In this document: one piece after another, positions 33,501 to 46,176 of the stretch
Position numbering within the stretch: the first letter of the stretch is position 1
Layout: each line of letters starts with the position of its first letter
NCBI GenBank assembly: GCA_022385755.1
Contig: MU278353.1
Span: forward strand, 767,000-830,999
Length of the DNA: 64,000 bases
From: Trametopsis cervina
Taxonomy: Eukaryota; Basidiomycota; Agaricomycetes; Polyporales; Irpicaceae
Direction of reading: 5' to 3'
The notes under the pieces: model-generated
Seen by the model: only the letters and a program-made list of their open reading frames with translations
What the model was told of the DNA's origin: nothing
Databases searched by the model: none
Position numbers and translations under genes: made by a program

Positions 33501-35267
33501 CCCCCATCTACACCAAGTCCACCATCCTCACCACCCCCTAGAATGGACCCCATAGCCCCCACATTCTCATTGCAGACTCCTCCTCGGTCCCAGTCATTCA
33601 ACGCCTCCAAACTGGAGTTCCGAACTCCCTCCCCGCCGCACAACATGCCAGAGCTTCCTGGTCCTCCTTCATCTTCGGAAGATGAAGTTGATGTGGAACG
33701 CACTCCTGGCAGGTCAAATGGAAGCTTACTTGGTAATTTCACCGCCATGAAGACCCCAAGGCCGCCAGGAGCGTGGGCTCTCACACCTGCGCCTGTGGAA
33801 AAGCCTAACATACAGCCGACTGAGTTGGCCGTCCCTCAACCTAATCTTGCGGCCGGTCAAGATACGCCAGTTATCAGCGCTGATATTACAACACTAGGGA
33901 AAACTCCTGCGCCGCCTGGGGCCTGGCAGGCTACACCCGCCGCCGAGTCTCTCCGCAGAAAAAGTATTCTCAAGGTCCGATTCGATGTCGAGTCCAACGC
34001 TTCTGGAGACACAACGCTGGACGAGATCCCTATCATCGGTCCTTTCAATCCATCGAGTGGTTCCGGTGATAGCATATCCGAGATCTTTCCAGCCATTTCC
34101 TCAGAATCAATATCAGAAAAGAAGAATCGGTCACAGACGGTCAAGAACAGCGGCAAGGAGAACGAGGCCAGCGAGCGACCGTCAAATCTTGCTACCACGC
34201 GGACACGTGTACCGAAATCTCCTGGTGTGCGAGTTCTGGACGCCTTCGGTCGGGAAACCTCTGAAGGCTCATCGCCATCGTCTGAACCCTCAACCTCGGA
34301 GTTAGCGAAAGGGGTTGACAAAGCCCGGGTGAATGAGTCAAGAGCAGCTCCTAGCCCACGCAACCGAAGCGCTGTAAGAGTGGTGGATGCCATGGGTCGC
34401 GAGGTCGCCGAGTCCGAGGCATCCGCTGCAGAAGATTCCACCGACGTATCAGAACCCAAGTCCCACGATGAGGCTCTGAAACGGCTTCGGAAGGTCATCT
34501 CGGGTATGGCTGATGATTTGGGTGAAAGTGACGAGTGAGTGTAAACATTGAGTGATGTCCGGAGTTGCTGACGTTTTGGCAGTTCCCAAATCACGAGCGC
34601 CAGGGAAGACCTGCGACTGAAAGAGCTGTATCGGACCTCTCAAGTCGCCAGGTCGACGCGGAAAGCTCTGTCTGAGTCTATCCAGAAGGATAAGGACGCC
34701 GATGCTGAACTTCGAGCCAAATATGGCTCTTTGAGAGAAAGCATGCACAGAACGAAGCTTCTGGTGAGTAGTTGAGTTCCTGCCTTGTATATCAATTCGC
34801 TGACAGATGTGCATCAGCCACCTACAATCATCGAAAGTAGTTCACGGTATACATTCAACTTTTTAAATACATGGGTGCTATGGGTATTTTTGATTGTTCA
34901 GATTTTCCTCTTGTTATATATGTACCGGTGAGTACGTTAGTGACTCTTTCAGACACAAAGCTGACCTTCCGGACTCAGGCTCTCCACCATCCGCGCGAAA
35001 CACATCTTCCTCACCACGTACTATGACGCATTCGAACCCGCTCTTTTTGCCCATATCCCAAAGTCCCCCTCGCTCCAACGATCCTTGCCCTCGCCCTCCT
35101 CCGTTTCAGCTCCCTTTTCGGTTTCAGATACTCTGACCCGCTCGGGGTTAAAAGGTCTCGTGAAGGAGACATGGTCCCAGATAGTAGCTGCTGCCCTCCA
35201 GTGGCAGGAGCAGCTGTGGGATGCATGGCGACGAGATGCACGGACTACTGCCTGGCCACCAACATGA
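30572..35267 (+). CDS. Large Ser/Pro-rich protein with C-terminal transmembrane helix
   Basis: About 1,300 aa of mostly disordered sequence. Early helical part: ASIAKESLKELFDRMRHDTP and a basic KNKGKRRSMSDEE. Several small exons lead to a long Ser/Arg/Pro region (32195-33270). Two copies of a TPxPPGAWxxTP motif follow (TPRPPGAWALTP at about 33754, TPAPPGAWQATP at about 33903), the second just before RRKSILKVRFD. Two copies of a VRV(L/V)DAxGRE motif are also visible (VRVLDAFGRE, VRVVDAMGRE). A coiled-coil-like segment (ALKRLRKVISGMADD; EDLRLKELYRTSQVARSTRK) precedes a single hydrophobic helix (FLNTWVLWVFLIVQIFLLLY at about 34857-34916) and an 85-residue tail (HIFLTTYYDAFEPALFAHIP ... WDAWRRDARTTAWPPT). 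The layout suggests a nuclear-envelope or spindle-pole-body membrane protein, but that is inference. Introns are short and phase-consistent in the parts I followed. Confidence 0.75.
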
Positions 35268-35760
35268 TTCTGTTTGTGTCATACATTCTCTCTGGGACAC
35301 CTCTCCTCCTCTCTTATGTGTTATGTAGGTAGCTTTAATGCCATTTATGAATGTTGTATACGCCATGAACTTCCTCGCTGACACCCGTTGACTGTGGTGT
35401 GCCCAAGCCAACCCATTATAACATGCAACCAATATTCATCTTGTGACCTGGGTAGTGGCAGACACTTCAGCCTTTTCGATTTTCGATGTTGAGATGTCAG
35501 GCACACCCTTACTTTCCCAGAAAGAGTCGCACCAATGAGGTAGCGGGTACCAGAATACATGCTTACAGTGGGTGGCATCATGAATTTGAAAGCTTAGCGA
35601 AAATGAACATAACAATTGCTCAAAGGTGAAAAAACCATCATGTGATAGCAATATACTGGCCTTCTCCCGTCGTCCAGCTGACCTCTCGCATCCAGCAGAG
35701 TATCATACAATGTAGAGATGCAGAGCAAGGGTCGTAACGAGAATACATGTAACGACGTCT

Positions 35761-36564
<804 letters not shown>

Positions 36565-37189
36565 TTTGGATGTGGAGGGAGGGAGGCGAGTGTCTTGAAG
36601 AGGTCGACCTTTTGGCGGCGGATGGCTTGGAGGGCGTGCGGTACGGGAGTTAGACGCTGGAACGCCTTTGTTGTGCAGCCACAGAGGCAATAAGGTTCAA
36701 AGGGCGCCGGCAACTGCCGAGACAACTATACAGTGAGTTCGCGCCTGATGCAATGGCCAGCTGCGACTTAGCTGGAAGCTGAGGCATCTTGGCCTGCTAT
36801 CCCTAAATACACCATCTGTTCTTCCTCATTCACTGTGCTTGGCTTGGACGATATTGCATACCTTGGAAGATATGTTTGACGAAGGTCAACGTGATGAGTT
36901 TGGTGGTCACGCCCCCTCTGTCATGTCTTGAGTCTGCGTCTCTTCTGCGACACTGATTGCGTTTCTCTGGTGCAACGTATACATGTCAGCAGCACTGTTT
37001 CCTGCCCGTGTAAGGCCCTATGCATTGCATTGCCATGTCTCGCCGTTGCCTCAAGTCTCGCAGCGCTGATGTCCCAGTAAGGCAAGTGACATAGTTGAGT
37101 TGACGTCTACTCTTCACAGAACCAACTTCGAATCCCAACCTTCCTACCCCTTGTCTTCCCTCCACCATCCCCCATCCCTGCAGTGTTCA

Positions 37190-39120
37190 ATGGTGTCAGG
37201 GCGTATCAACCACGTCGTCTGTGTCGCAGCTAACAAGGCTGTGGCTGAGGTACGAGCAATGTTCTCCCAATGTGGGGACATGTATGTGGTATACTCTCTA
37301 TACATTTCATACTCTGACGCGTGTTGCTTGCGTTGATATTCAGTCGCGGCGTGTACCCTTTGCGAGGCGGCGATCCTCGCAGCAGTATCGATTATTTCGT
37401 CGAATTTCACAACCCCGAGAGTGTAAAGCGAGCGAGAGCTTTGAGATTACCCGGAGGATATTCGAGTGTCCAGGTTATGGCCTTCAACGCTCAGATGATT
37501 GCCGATTTCTACTCCGTCGCTCCACCGCTAGCTCCCAAGAGAAAACGAGAAAGCGACACAGAGATGGGCGGCTCGAGAAAGCGAAACACGGAGTCTCCGT
37601 TTGGTAAGCCATTTCTGGTCGCGAGCTCTCCATGTATGCTAACTATTTCACTGTTGCAGAAAAGACGAGACTCCGAACTTCGTTCGACGCCGTTCAGTCA
37701 CGGTCTCGTACCTCCAACAGCCCAATGCGTGCCTCAAGTCAGTCCAGCCATGGCTATAGTGCGACAAGCCGTGTTGCTATTTCATACGACACCATCCCTA
37801 CGCCGCACATCAACCTACAACATCGCCCTTCCAGCAAGTTTAGTTCATTCTCCCCGTCTCGCCCGTCTACATCAATCCCGCCGCCTACTCCCTGCGTGAT
37901 AGTTAAAACCGAACCAACATGCCCTGACCTTTCTCAGATGCAAGACGCCACGGCGCCCCGCGCACATGAACAGGCCGGGATGGTCGCATCGTCTACCATT
38001 CTTGTGCTTCACTATCAAGGAGTCCGATTTGACTGTGACCTTGAGGCGCTGACCGAAGACCTTGACGCGGCCCTTTTTATGCTCAGACAGACAGCATCTT
38101 GTGAGATGGAGAGGAATAAGTGGATGATGGTCGCGGCGCATTATCGCAGGAAACGAAATATCTCCTCCGCAATTGCCGTCATATTCGCCATGATAGAAGG
38201 TGCGATCTCGTTAGTCGTATCATGCCGTATTTTAACAGCATATATGCGCAGTCATGTTGTCGCCCCCTGTTGGCCTCTCGGAGGAGGACCTAAAGCCGGC
38301 TTTCCTTATGCTAGCAAGTTGTTACATGGAGCAACGTAAACAGCTGCTGTCCCAGGGAGTCGATGGCAACATCCTGAATGAATGTGCCCGCAAGGCGCAA
38401 GAATATCTCTGCAAAGTTTATGGCGCAAACAGTCCCCTATCAATGATAGATATCACCTCAAGATCTGCACCAGGCGGCACGCCTGCCCTTGCCAACCAAA
38501 CATTCACCCTCGACCCACCAGCTCAAGTCCGATCGTTGCTCGAGCGTGAAGTTCAATCACTCAGAGATAGCCATATGAACACTGCCGTGACTCTTGCCGA
38601 CCTTCGCAGCGCCAAGCAAAAGTTGGAGGACGATCTCGTGCAGGAGCGCAGCGCACGCAAGAAGATGGAAGACGATATGAGGCAGCAGACCCACGAGCTC
38701 AATGCGCTGCGTCGTGCAGAGAAATGTGCGTTAGAGCAGTGCAAAAGAGAGGTGGAGAACCGAAGGAAAGCCGAAGCGTGCGCTGCAAGAGCGAGCGAGT
38801 TGGCGGACGAAGTGAGGATGTTGAGGGAACGGCTCTGCAACTATGATAAGAGGGTGCGGGAGAACGGAGAATTGGAAGGGAAGATGAGAGGCATGTGCGC
38901 AAGAGCTGGAACGCTGTTGATGAAGGCCTCCAGAGGCGAGTTTGAGGACATCGGCAACACCGTGGGGAGAAGTCCGTCAAATGCACGATTATTGCAAGGA
39001 CCGATGCTCCCTGCGCAGGTAGTAAGTTTGGACATGGCGCCCCCTGGACTGTCATACCGGCGTGAACGAACTTCAAGTGCATCTTCCCGGGGAACGCTAG
39101 ATGGCAGACGTCCGAATTAA
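37190..39120 (+). CDS. RRM-like N-terminus with long C-terminal coiled coil
   Basis: About 570 aa over four exons. Residues 1-85 look like an RNA-recognition-motif fold (INHVVCVAANKAVAEVRAMF ... DIRGVYPLRGGDPRSSIDYF, VEFHNPESVKRARALRLPGG): beta1, helix 1, an RNP1-like beta3 (YFVEFHNP) and helix 2. A basic patch (KRKRESDTEMGGSRKR) and a Ser-rich linker follow, then a helical region (TEDLDAALFMLRQTASCEME; NKWMMVAAHYRRKRNISSAI). The last exon holds GLSEEDLKPAFLMLASCYME and a coiled coil of about 150 residues (LLEREVQSLRDSHMN ... ARASELADEVRMLRERLCN). The tail is Ser/Arg-rich (SYRRERTSSASSRGTLDG). RNA binding is inferred from the fold pattern only. Stop 39118-39120. Confidence 0.75.
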
Positions 39121-39980
39121 GCGACATGGACTCTATACGATGTATTATTATCCCTCGTAATTTGTATTCCCGATAAGAAAGTTGAGTTCGCTAATAAGCA
39201 TGCCCCTCAAATGTATACATTCGCACAACTAACCAAAACCGCCGTGATTCTCAGCTCGTGCCGTAGAGCTTCGAGAAGGGGTAATGTTGAAGCCAGAAGG
39301 CGACCCCCACGTTGATTTCAATATGGAAGATGAGGCCACGTAGACCGCGATTCGTATTCCGGGCATCGATATATGCGTTAGCTAATATCCCTAATTTCGG
39401 AGTCCTTGAACATCAATGATCAAATTTCAAATCTTTCGCAAAGCGCTTTCTCTCTTCTCAGTATAGCACCCGCTCCGCCACGGTGCTACTGAACGCCTGG
39501 CGGAAACGGCGCTCGCAATCGCAGTACTGTAATGCGACGGCGGTAGGCCGGTAATGCGGAGACCGAATAACGCGCTCTAGCCCACAGCCAAGCCTTGGCA
39601 GTCTGTGGTATTTGCTAATATAACTCGAATGGTGCGAAAGGACTCATCGGACGGGAGAATACTACTATAATTAATCGACCCTGCTCACGCAGTGAAGTAG
39701 AGCCATCGCGGGATGCAGGGTAGCATGATAGCTCATGCGCGCCTTTCGCATCACTTACACACACCGTCTGGCACGGCGCGCGTGAGTAAGCACGAGTGCT
39801 AGCCCTTCTGAGCCCTAGCGCCACTTTTTGCCTCCGAGAGACAGCAGTTACTCAGAGGTCCAGATAAATTAGTATGATTTGATACAGCTAGCAATTGTGC
39901 GGCATTCGTGATTGTATACATTCCTTGTAGTTGATATGTCATCGTTCCCGACGATGAACAGACCGCAGGCCAAGCGGCGC
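39121..39980. other. Intergenic, nothing recognised
   Basis: The space between two convergent genes is long (860 bp). No conserved frame, RNA or repeat is evident. Confidence 0.5.
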
Positions 39981-41561
39981 TCAGCGATATTCAGCCCCAC
40001 AGTCCCCAATGGTGCTGATCAGCTTTCGTCCGTTCGAGAGGTCCAAGACCGCTTCGATCGCCGCCCTGTCATCATCATCCAATTTGAGGCGCATAACTTT
40101 GTGATTATCTTCCGTGTGATCTGTGATTCCCAGTCGTGTGCCTGCGGAGGCGTGAACAGAGCACGCACGGAGATGCATCGCGGCGTGATGAGGAGACGGA
40201 AATGCGGAGAAGCACAGACACACGCACCGATGATCACTGCGCCGACACAGGGTTGATCTAGAACCCACCGCGCCGCGATGTTGGAGATACTGGCACCGTC
40301 GTGGCGGTCGCCAATGCTACGCAGTACGGTCAGAAGCGATTGGAATAGTTCCCAGCTCCCCCATGCTTTGACGATCATATCAAGATACTGATTTGCCCCG
40401 GCGGTTTGATTCGATCAGCAGAGTTGACGAAGAGCCGTGGAACGATAGTGCTTACCTTGCGCTGCGAGGGGGTGAGGTTACCTGAATACAAGTCGGGCTC
40501 GGGCTTATCGAGCCACTGATCTGAGAGAAATCCACCACACTTGATCATACAATCAGGACGGGGAGGGATCTGGAGATACGGGCGGTGCTCACGATGGTTC
40601 CGTAGGTCAACAGCTTCAGCCCGTGCTTCTTGCACACATCTGCCATCCCATGCAGTGGCCTTGTATCAATCAAGGAGAACTGAGGCGGCAGGAATCAGCG
40701 ATCTAGATGAAAATGCCAACGCGTTGTCTGTGCACCTGTATCTGATTCGACACGATGGCGCCAGCCCCAAGAGATGCACATATCTCGTCTGTGCGGACGG
40801 CATCGAAGTTGCACAGGCCGATGTTTATTATCTTTCCCTCCTTCTGCAGGTCCTGCATATGACGCAGGGCTGTGATGTATCCCTTGTCGTTGTAATCTTG
40901 CCAATGGAACTTGAAAGATAGATCGGTTAAGATGGACCGGTGATAGCTGAGAAGCACGACGGACCTGGAGCAAGTCAACTGCCGGACTTTGAATCCTGTC
41001 GAGGCGTTCTTGGACGCCTGCTTCGACAACCTCTCGCGTTGGCTCCGTATGTCGGAAGACACACCATTTAGTGGCGCAGACAACCTGAGAAGGATCTGGC
41101 AGAGTTTTCCTAAATTGTCCCTAGAGTTTTTGGATGAATGCCATTGAGCCGCCCGAACGGATGGAACTTACGAAGAGTAACTCAGCACTACCATAATGGT
41201 CGGCTTTGAAATGCGGGTTAGTGTACAGTGTGGAGACACAATCTGATAGTGCTTACCCTGATATAGTATCAATCACGGCGGTCGGATTGAAGGTGAGAAG
41301 TTGACGGTACAGCACAGCGAGATAGCTCTCACCATGTCTGCCATTAATGAGGCCGAGGTAAAAAGGCGATCGATTACAGCTGGACTCACCGAACGCTGTG
41401 TATCCTTGACTCGCGTGTTGAGCCATATGTCTGCGGATTTTAGATGACGGTGCGCTGCCCCATGCATTGCTAGAAAGCTGCCAGAGGCCATTCCACAGAC
41501 GAGGGACGACGAAGCTCCCTAGCTGAATTGTCTCGAGCGGCTGCGCTTCCTCGGAGGCCAT
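39981..41561 (-). CDS. Aldo/keto reductase with ultra-short exons
   Basis: NADPH-dependent oxidoreductase of the TIM-barrel AKR superfamily. Exon 1 (41561-41390) gives MASEEAQPLETIQLGSFVVP to ASQGYTAF. The conserved FDMADHYGSAE can only be read by joining a 5-nt exon (41337-41333, acatg), a single G at 41257, and the exon from 41203 (ccgaccattatgg); the three introns are 52, 75 and 53 nt, all GT..AG. The Asp and Tyr of DMADHY are the catalytic pair; the Lys is in VVCATKW and the His in FHWQDYND. Further exons: GQFRKTLPDPSQVVCATKWC, YITALRHMQDLQKEGKIINI, GLCNFDAVRTDEICASLGAG, CGGFLSDQWLDKPEPDLYSG and NIAARWVLDQPCVGAVIIGA ending ISTIGDCGAEYR. The whole reading frame is otherwise intact, so this is not a pseudogene. 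Substrate unknown. Confidence 0.9.
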
Positions 41562-41670
41562 TGATAAAAGATCTGGTGGGGGGTGCTGGTTGAGTGATAT
41601 CAGTCTTGTGCTGGGTCAATCGGAGCACGTCTGGGGCAAGCTGAATCTCTGTGCACCTTTCAGCCCCGGC

Positions 41671-41680
41671 TTATATACAC
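41671..41680 (-). promoter_or_regulatory. TATA box of the aldo/keto reductase gene
   Basis: GTGTATATAA on the minus strand, about 110 nt before the ATG at 41561. Confidence 0.5.
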
Positions 41681-41699
41681 GTAGAGCGTTCAAAACGAA

Positions 41700-42680
41700 G
41701 AAATAGCTCGGATCATACAAACAGGCCTGTCACGATTGAAGTAGCGAGTGGTGGATAGAAGCTTCGCTCATTGACCCTGCTGATTACACACGGTGTTCGG
41801 GGGATCACGCGTCAAGATCAGCCGTACTTATGCGATAGCTAAACTGCCCGGTAACTAGACAAGAGGCCGAGTGAGACGACCAAGTATCCTCATCAGAGCC
41901 TGTCGTTCGACCAATAACAATCCGAGGGACAGACGAGACGATGATGTTGAATCTAACTTGCACAAGCCGTCGCTGAGTGCAGATTCTCATACGCAACTTA
42001 TATTCTCGACTCATGCGCATGGAGGGGCTGTTACCCGCTGACACCCCCTCGTCCTCCTTCTTGCAACGTTCGCGGCACCGGTATTTATACAAATCTCGCA
42101 GCGCAGCCACCGACGGCAGAAATTCCGATCCCTGCGTGATGGGTACTGCAAGTGAGAGGGCCCAGCCTAATTTCGGGGGGATCACTCAAGTTGCCGCTGC
42201 CCGTCGCAATGTCCCGACGTGCACTCTTCAAGGGGGCGCTCTGTGCATGCCGACGACATCGCACAACAGAGCGACGGCCCCCCTCGAATGAGTTTGGCTA
42301 TCATATGTGCGGACGGGACGGACGATGTTGCTGCGGTTCCTGAGGCCTATGCTTCCGTTGGTCCTACGCTGCAGGCGGCGGCCCTGATATCATGTGTGGC
42401 GGCGGGAGTGGTCAATCCCTCGTCGGCATCAACAAGTGCAACCGAACGATAGATCCTGCTCCAGGTTGTTTAGCGGCCGGCCAAGCAGTAAATCCCCGCT
42501 GGGGTTGTAATTCATTAAAAGTCCACCGGAAAGCACTGATCGCATTCTCCACAACGCTGTCTGACGGATTGCTACAGTTGCGCACCCGGCCAACGATCCA
42601 CGTTGTTATTCCTGCCGCTTCTGTTGTAGCCGACGCTACTTCATGCGTTCCGGCGTCCGTGCTAAATTTGATGGCACCGC
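41700..42680. other. Intergenic, nothing recognised
   Basis: A divergent gap between the reductase and the next + strand gene. Frames of up to 126 codons on both strands overlap each other without family motifs. Confidence 0.45.
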
Positions 42681-42689
42681 GTCCCCCTC

Positions 42690-42696
42690 TATAAAT
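42690..42696 (+). promoter_or_regulatory. TATA box of the gene at 42776
   Basis: TATAAAT is followed by a C/T-rich leader (ccccttcccccgattccacc) and the ATG at 42776, 80 nt downstream. Confidence 0.55.
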
Positions 42697-42775
42697 TGGC
42701 CAAAGTCTGAACTGTGCACATCACTCTGAACCCCTTCCCCCGATTCCACCTCCTCACATCACACGAGCTCGCAAC

Positions 42776-43495
42776 ATGCCTGCACCACACGTTATGCCCT
42801 CCGATCCCCGCACATGTATCACTCATGTGTAAGCACGTTATCCAAAGCTAGGGTTGCACGATAGGGGCTGACGAGAGCGACAGGAACTTGATGGTCGATA
42901 CCCTACTCGCGAACGTCGAAACTGACGAGTACGTAGTCCCTCAGAAATAGGAGGTCAGATTCTGACCCACATCATCTCTAGCCTACGCGCGATCCTCCGC
43001 GCTACACTAGCGAGCTGTCCCCCAAGCACAGCCAGTGCGTTTACAGCGGCCGCGCGCAAACGACTTGTACATCTGAGCTCGCGCTCACGACCCTGCACGA
43101 CATCACTCTTCGACCTAACGTACGATGGCCTCGCCGCGCCAACACCGAGCTTGCACGTATTTCTCCGCCGATCACGTGCACTATACGGGTCAGGGATGGG
43201 GTTCACGAGCTTGAGGATATTGACGGACGTCGTGCGGGAAACACTGGGCCTCAGATGGGACTTGAACGGGGAGACAGCAGTGGTCCTCGCTGCTGTGGAT
43301 GCAGACATCTCACAAGCGTATCAGAGCGCCAAGGAAGAGCTGGGAAGCGGGCGTATGGCCGATCTTAACGCTGCTCGTGCGGCTGTCCAGGAGCTTGCAG
43401 CGGCGGTAAATGAGAGTGCGAACGATTGTGAGTTGTGGGGAGGCGACTTTCCTTTTGAGCAAGCACTGGCCATCACGGACTACTGGAAGCTGTGA
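42776..43495 (+). CDS. Hypothetical helical protein, about 200 aa
   Basis: No named family recognised. Three exons: MPAPHVMPSDPRTCITHV, then NLMVDTLLANVETD, then the long exon from LRAILRATLASCPPSTASAF through SLFDLTYDGLAAPTPSLHVF, LRRSRALYGSGMGFTSLRIL, TDVVRETLGLRWDLNGETAV, VLAAVDADISQAYQSAKEEL to FPFEQALAITDYWKL (stop 43493-43495). Both introns are short (57 and 53 nt or so) and in phase. It has no signal peptide or membrane helix and is predicted mostly alpha-helical by composition. A clear TATA box and leader support expression. Confidence 0.7.
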
Positions 43496-46176
43496 TATTG
43501 TGTCATGTAACATTCCATCTATCTGTACTATTCTGTAGTATCTATTGTACATTCCTGTGGACATTACTAGGTTCAGGTACATATCTGTATTCACATCTGT
43601 TTATCTCACAAACCTTGGCTCAACCTTGAACCTTGAGCGACAACATCACCGTAGACTGTGCGCCATCTCCGAAGTTCTCCAAGCAACCGTCGAGCTGACA
43701 GATTGCTGCATAGACCGATGCAGTCCTCGCAGATGCGAGAGCAAGATCCGTTGTGGGGTGCCGTTGACGGCTCTCCGCGGCGCAAAATCTTGGGTCAGCT
43801 TCGGTTGCCGTGCCTCGGTGTGCGCCCTGGGGGTTATGTTCGCTTGCAGTCGGGATCTAGCCCGATGACTTCGAGGGTCTGGGGAGTTAACCCCGAGAAA
43901 TACGGCAAACCTTCGAATGTATGCTCGGTGTATTGATGAATACCGTTGCCTACGGTTCGCTCCGATCGTCCTGGGCTCAATCCTCCATTTCGGTTTTCCG
44001 TCCGGGCCTCCAGCCGACTGTGGAGCTTGCAGCGCCTCACGTACATTGGATGACAATACTTATCCCCTCATCCCCTCCTTCGCGAGACAAGCTGTTGGGA
44101 GCGCGATTGCGGTTGGATGGGATGGGTGACTGGACTTTCTGAGTCGATGACAGGCGAGTCTAATTCCTGCGTCGAGCAGCGTGCCTTCAATTGACATCAG
44201 ACGCTATGACAGCATGATACAATATGTCAGCTGGCAAAGACAGAGGTCTGGTAGGGCGGCCGGACTGGCCAAGTTGCACAACAACCGGTTTATTTGACAG
44301 TGTTGCTGTGTCCCGCGACGACCATATGTGGCTACGCGACGAACGCGGGTCCATTCGGCCCAGCAAAGTATGCGTAATGCAATGAGACTGCGTATACACT
44401 CTCTGGCCGGAATTGCGCAAAATTGCTATCTATGAGGCGCATTAATCAACAGCTGACCATATGTCCCGAGAGTACGGAATCTCACCCGTCATGTCCTGTC
44501 GCTTCGAGGAGCCTGTGGACGTTCTTTGTGGGTCAGTCGATGATGAAGGCGTATAAAGAATGAACCGTGTGCGAAAGTGGCCATTGCAGTTCAATAGCCT
44601 GGCGGTACAAGGACGTTCTGGATCCGGAGGTATTTGATCGCTTGGACATCTTGACTTTCCAGCTGCATGCGAACAGCATACCTTCCTTCGTTCCGGACCT
44701 TAAAACAGCGAGAAACGCCTAATATGGGACGGCGCATAGTAAAATTTCGCATCGGATCTCCTTCTTCTATTTCTTGCTTACAGAAAGGGTTCAGCGAGGA
44801 ACAGCTGCAGATTCTGACGCACAAATCCGCGGATAAGCTACTCACTCGTGGTCTGATGATCAAAAAATAACATTACATCCAGCTGGGCCACTTCGCTTGC
44901 CAGGATAGTCGGCCATGCGGGAGAGTTGTTAATTAGATGGCCAGTGTCCGGGGTCTTCAGTATTTATCACTCCGACCATGGCGGGTCGTAAATATTCCTG
45001 GCAATGCCATACATGGATGCCTAAGTTCGTGACGTCTTTACATACGGAAGACGGCTTGTTGTACGTACCTCTGTTCGATATGCGTATGTGTTTAACACGA
45101 GAGGTCAGTAGATGTTGACAACGGCAATCATGCTGCTTCACCGGAAATTAAGGACATCCCTGAACGCCTGACAGGACAGGTCGAAAAATACCTCGAGAGG
45201 CGGAGATCGGTGAGAGTCTTCCCGGGTCGCTGGATGCGAGACGGCTTGATACCGTAAGATATTTAAAGATGGATAACAGGCCCCGATGAATGCCACTAGG
45301 CGTTTGGCTGTACAGTGCATGCTGTGAGTCCTCACAACATAGGTATGGCGTAAGCGCTCACGGACATGAAGTCAGAGGAGCACATCGAGTGCGTGCCTTT
45401 TTACAAGAAGGCTTCGCTTGAAACACACGAATTGTCCGAGAGACCCTGTGCATCAAGTCCGAGATGGCAAGATAATCATTCCATGACCTATGATCACTGA
45501 ATACAAGTCAGCGACATCGAAGATGTACGATGTGAACTCGGACTGACCACATCATTCGGCCGTATCACCGTGACTCGATTTGAGATGCTTGTGGTCTGAA
45601 GTGAGCATTTGTTGTGTAGTAGACACCACCTGGAAGTATGCCCCGCCTCATCGGAGCTCCTGCAGGTTCAAAACACCCGATTGCACAGAAAACAACATAG
45701 CCAACCGTCACTTCTGCGCGTCCGGGTGCGTGGAGGAATGCCAAGTTGCTGATTCCGTATGGAACAGCTCCCGCTCACCGAGGTTTATGACCAGGATGGT
45801 CGAAATCGCCGTATGGTTCAGATGCCGAGCGCAAAAAAGTCACTTGAGCGGTAACTTCCAGAGTCAATGTTGGAAAACCCCGGCGTATACCATAACAGGC
45901 ACATTGATGCGCTTATGCCGAGGCTACATTAGCGGTTATTTATATTGCTTGTAGTACGTCGTCTGCGCAACGAAATATTACCTGCGGGCCAAGTCTGCGT
46001 GACAATCGTTACTGTGAGATGGGAACAGGCAGGAGTACACATAACGTGAGAACGGCGTGACTTAGCCGGCTCAGTCTCTTACCAGCCTCAGTAAGAACTT
46101 CCGCAGCCGGCCTGCCTCAGAACATATTACCACAACCCGCAGCTAACAACCGCGTTCCTCTCTCTTACCATTCATT
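43496..46176. other. Gene-poor interval (2.7 kb)
   Basis: No conserved protein, tRNA or transposon hallmark recognised on either strand. Scattered frames of 60-136 codons overlap on opposite strands and look random. Confidence 0.5.

Noticed and set aside
43496..46176. Possible decayed transposon or retroelement in the gene-poor stretch
   Set aside because: No terminal repeats, reverse transcriptase, integrase or transposase motifs could be read on either strand.
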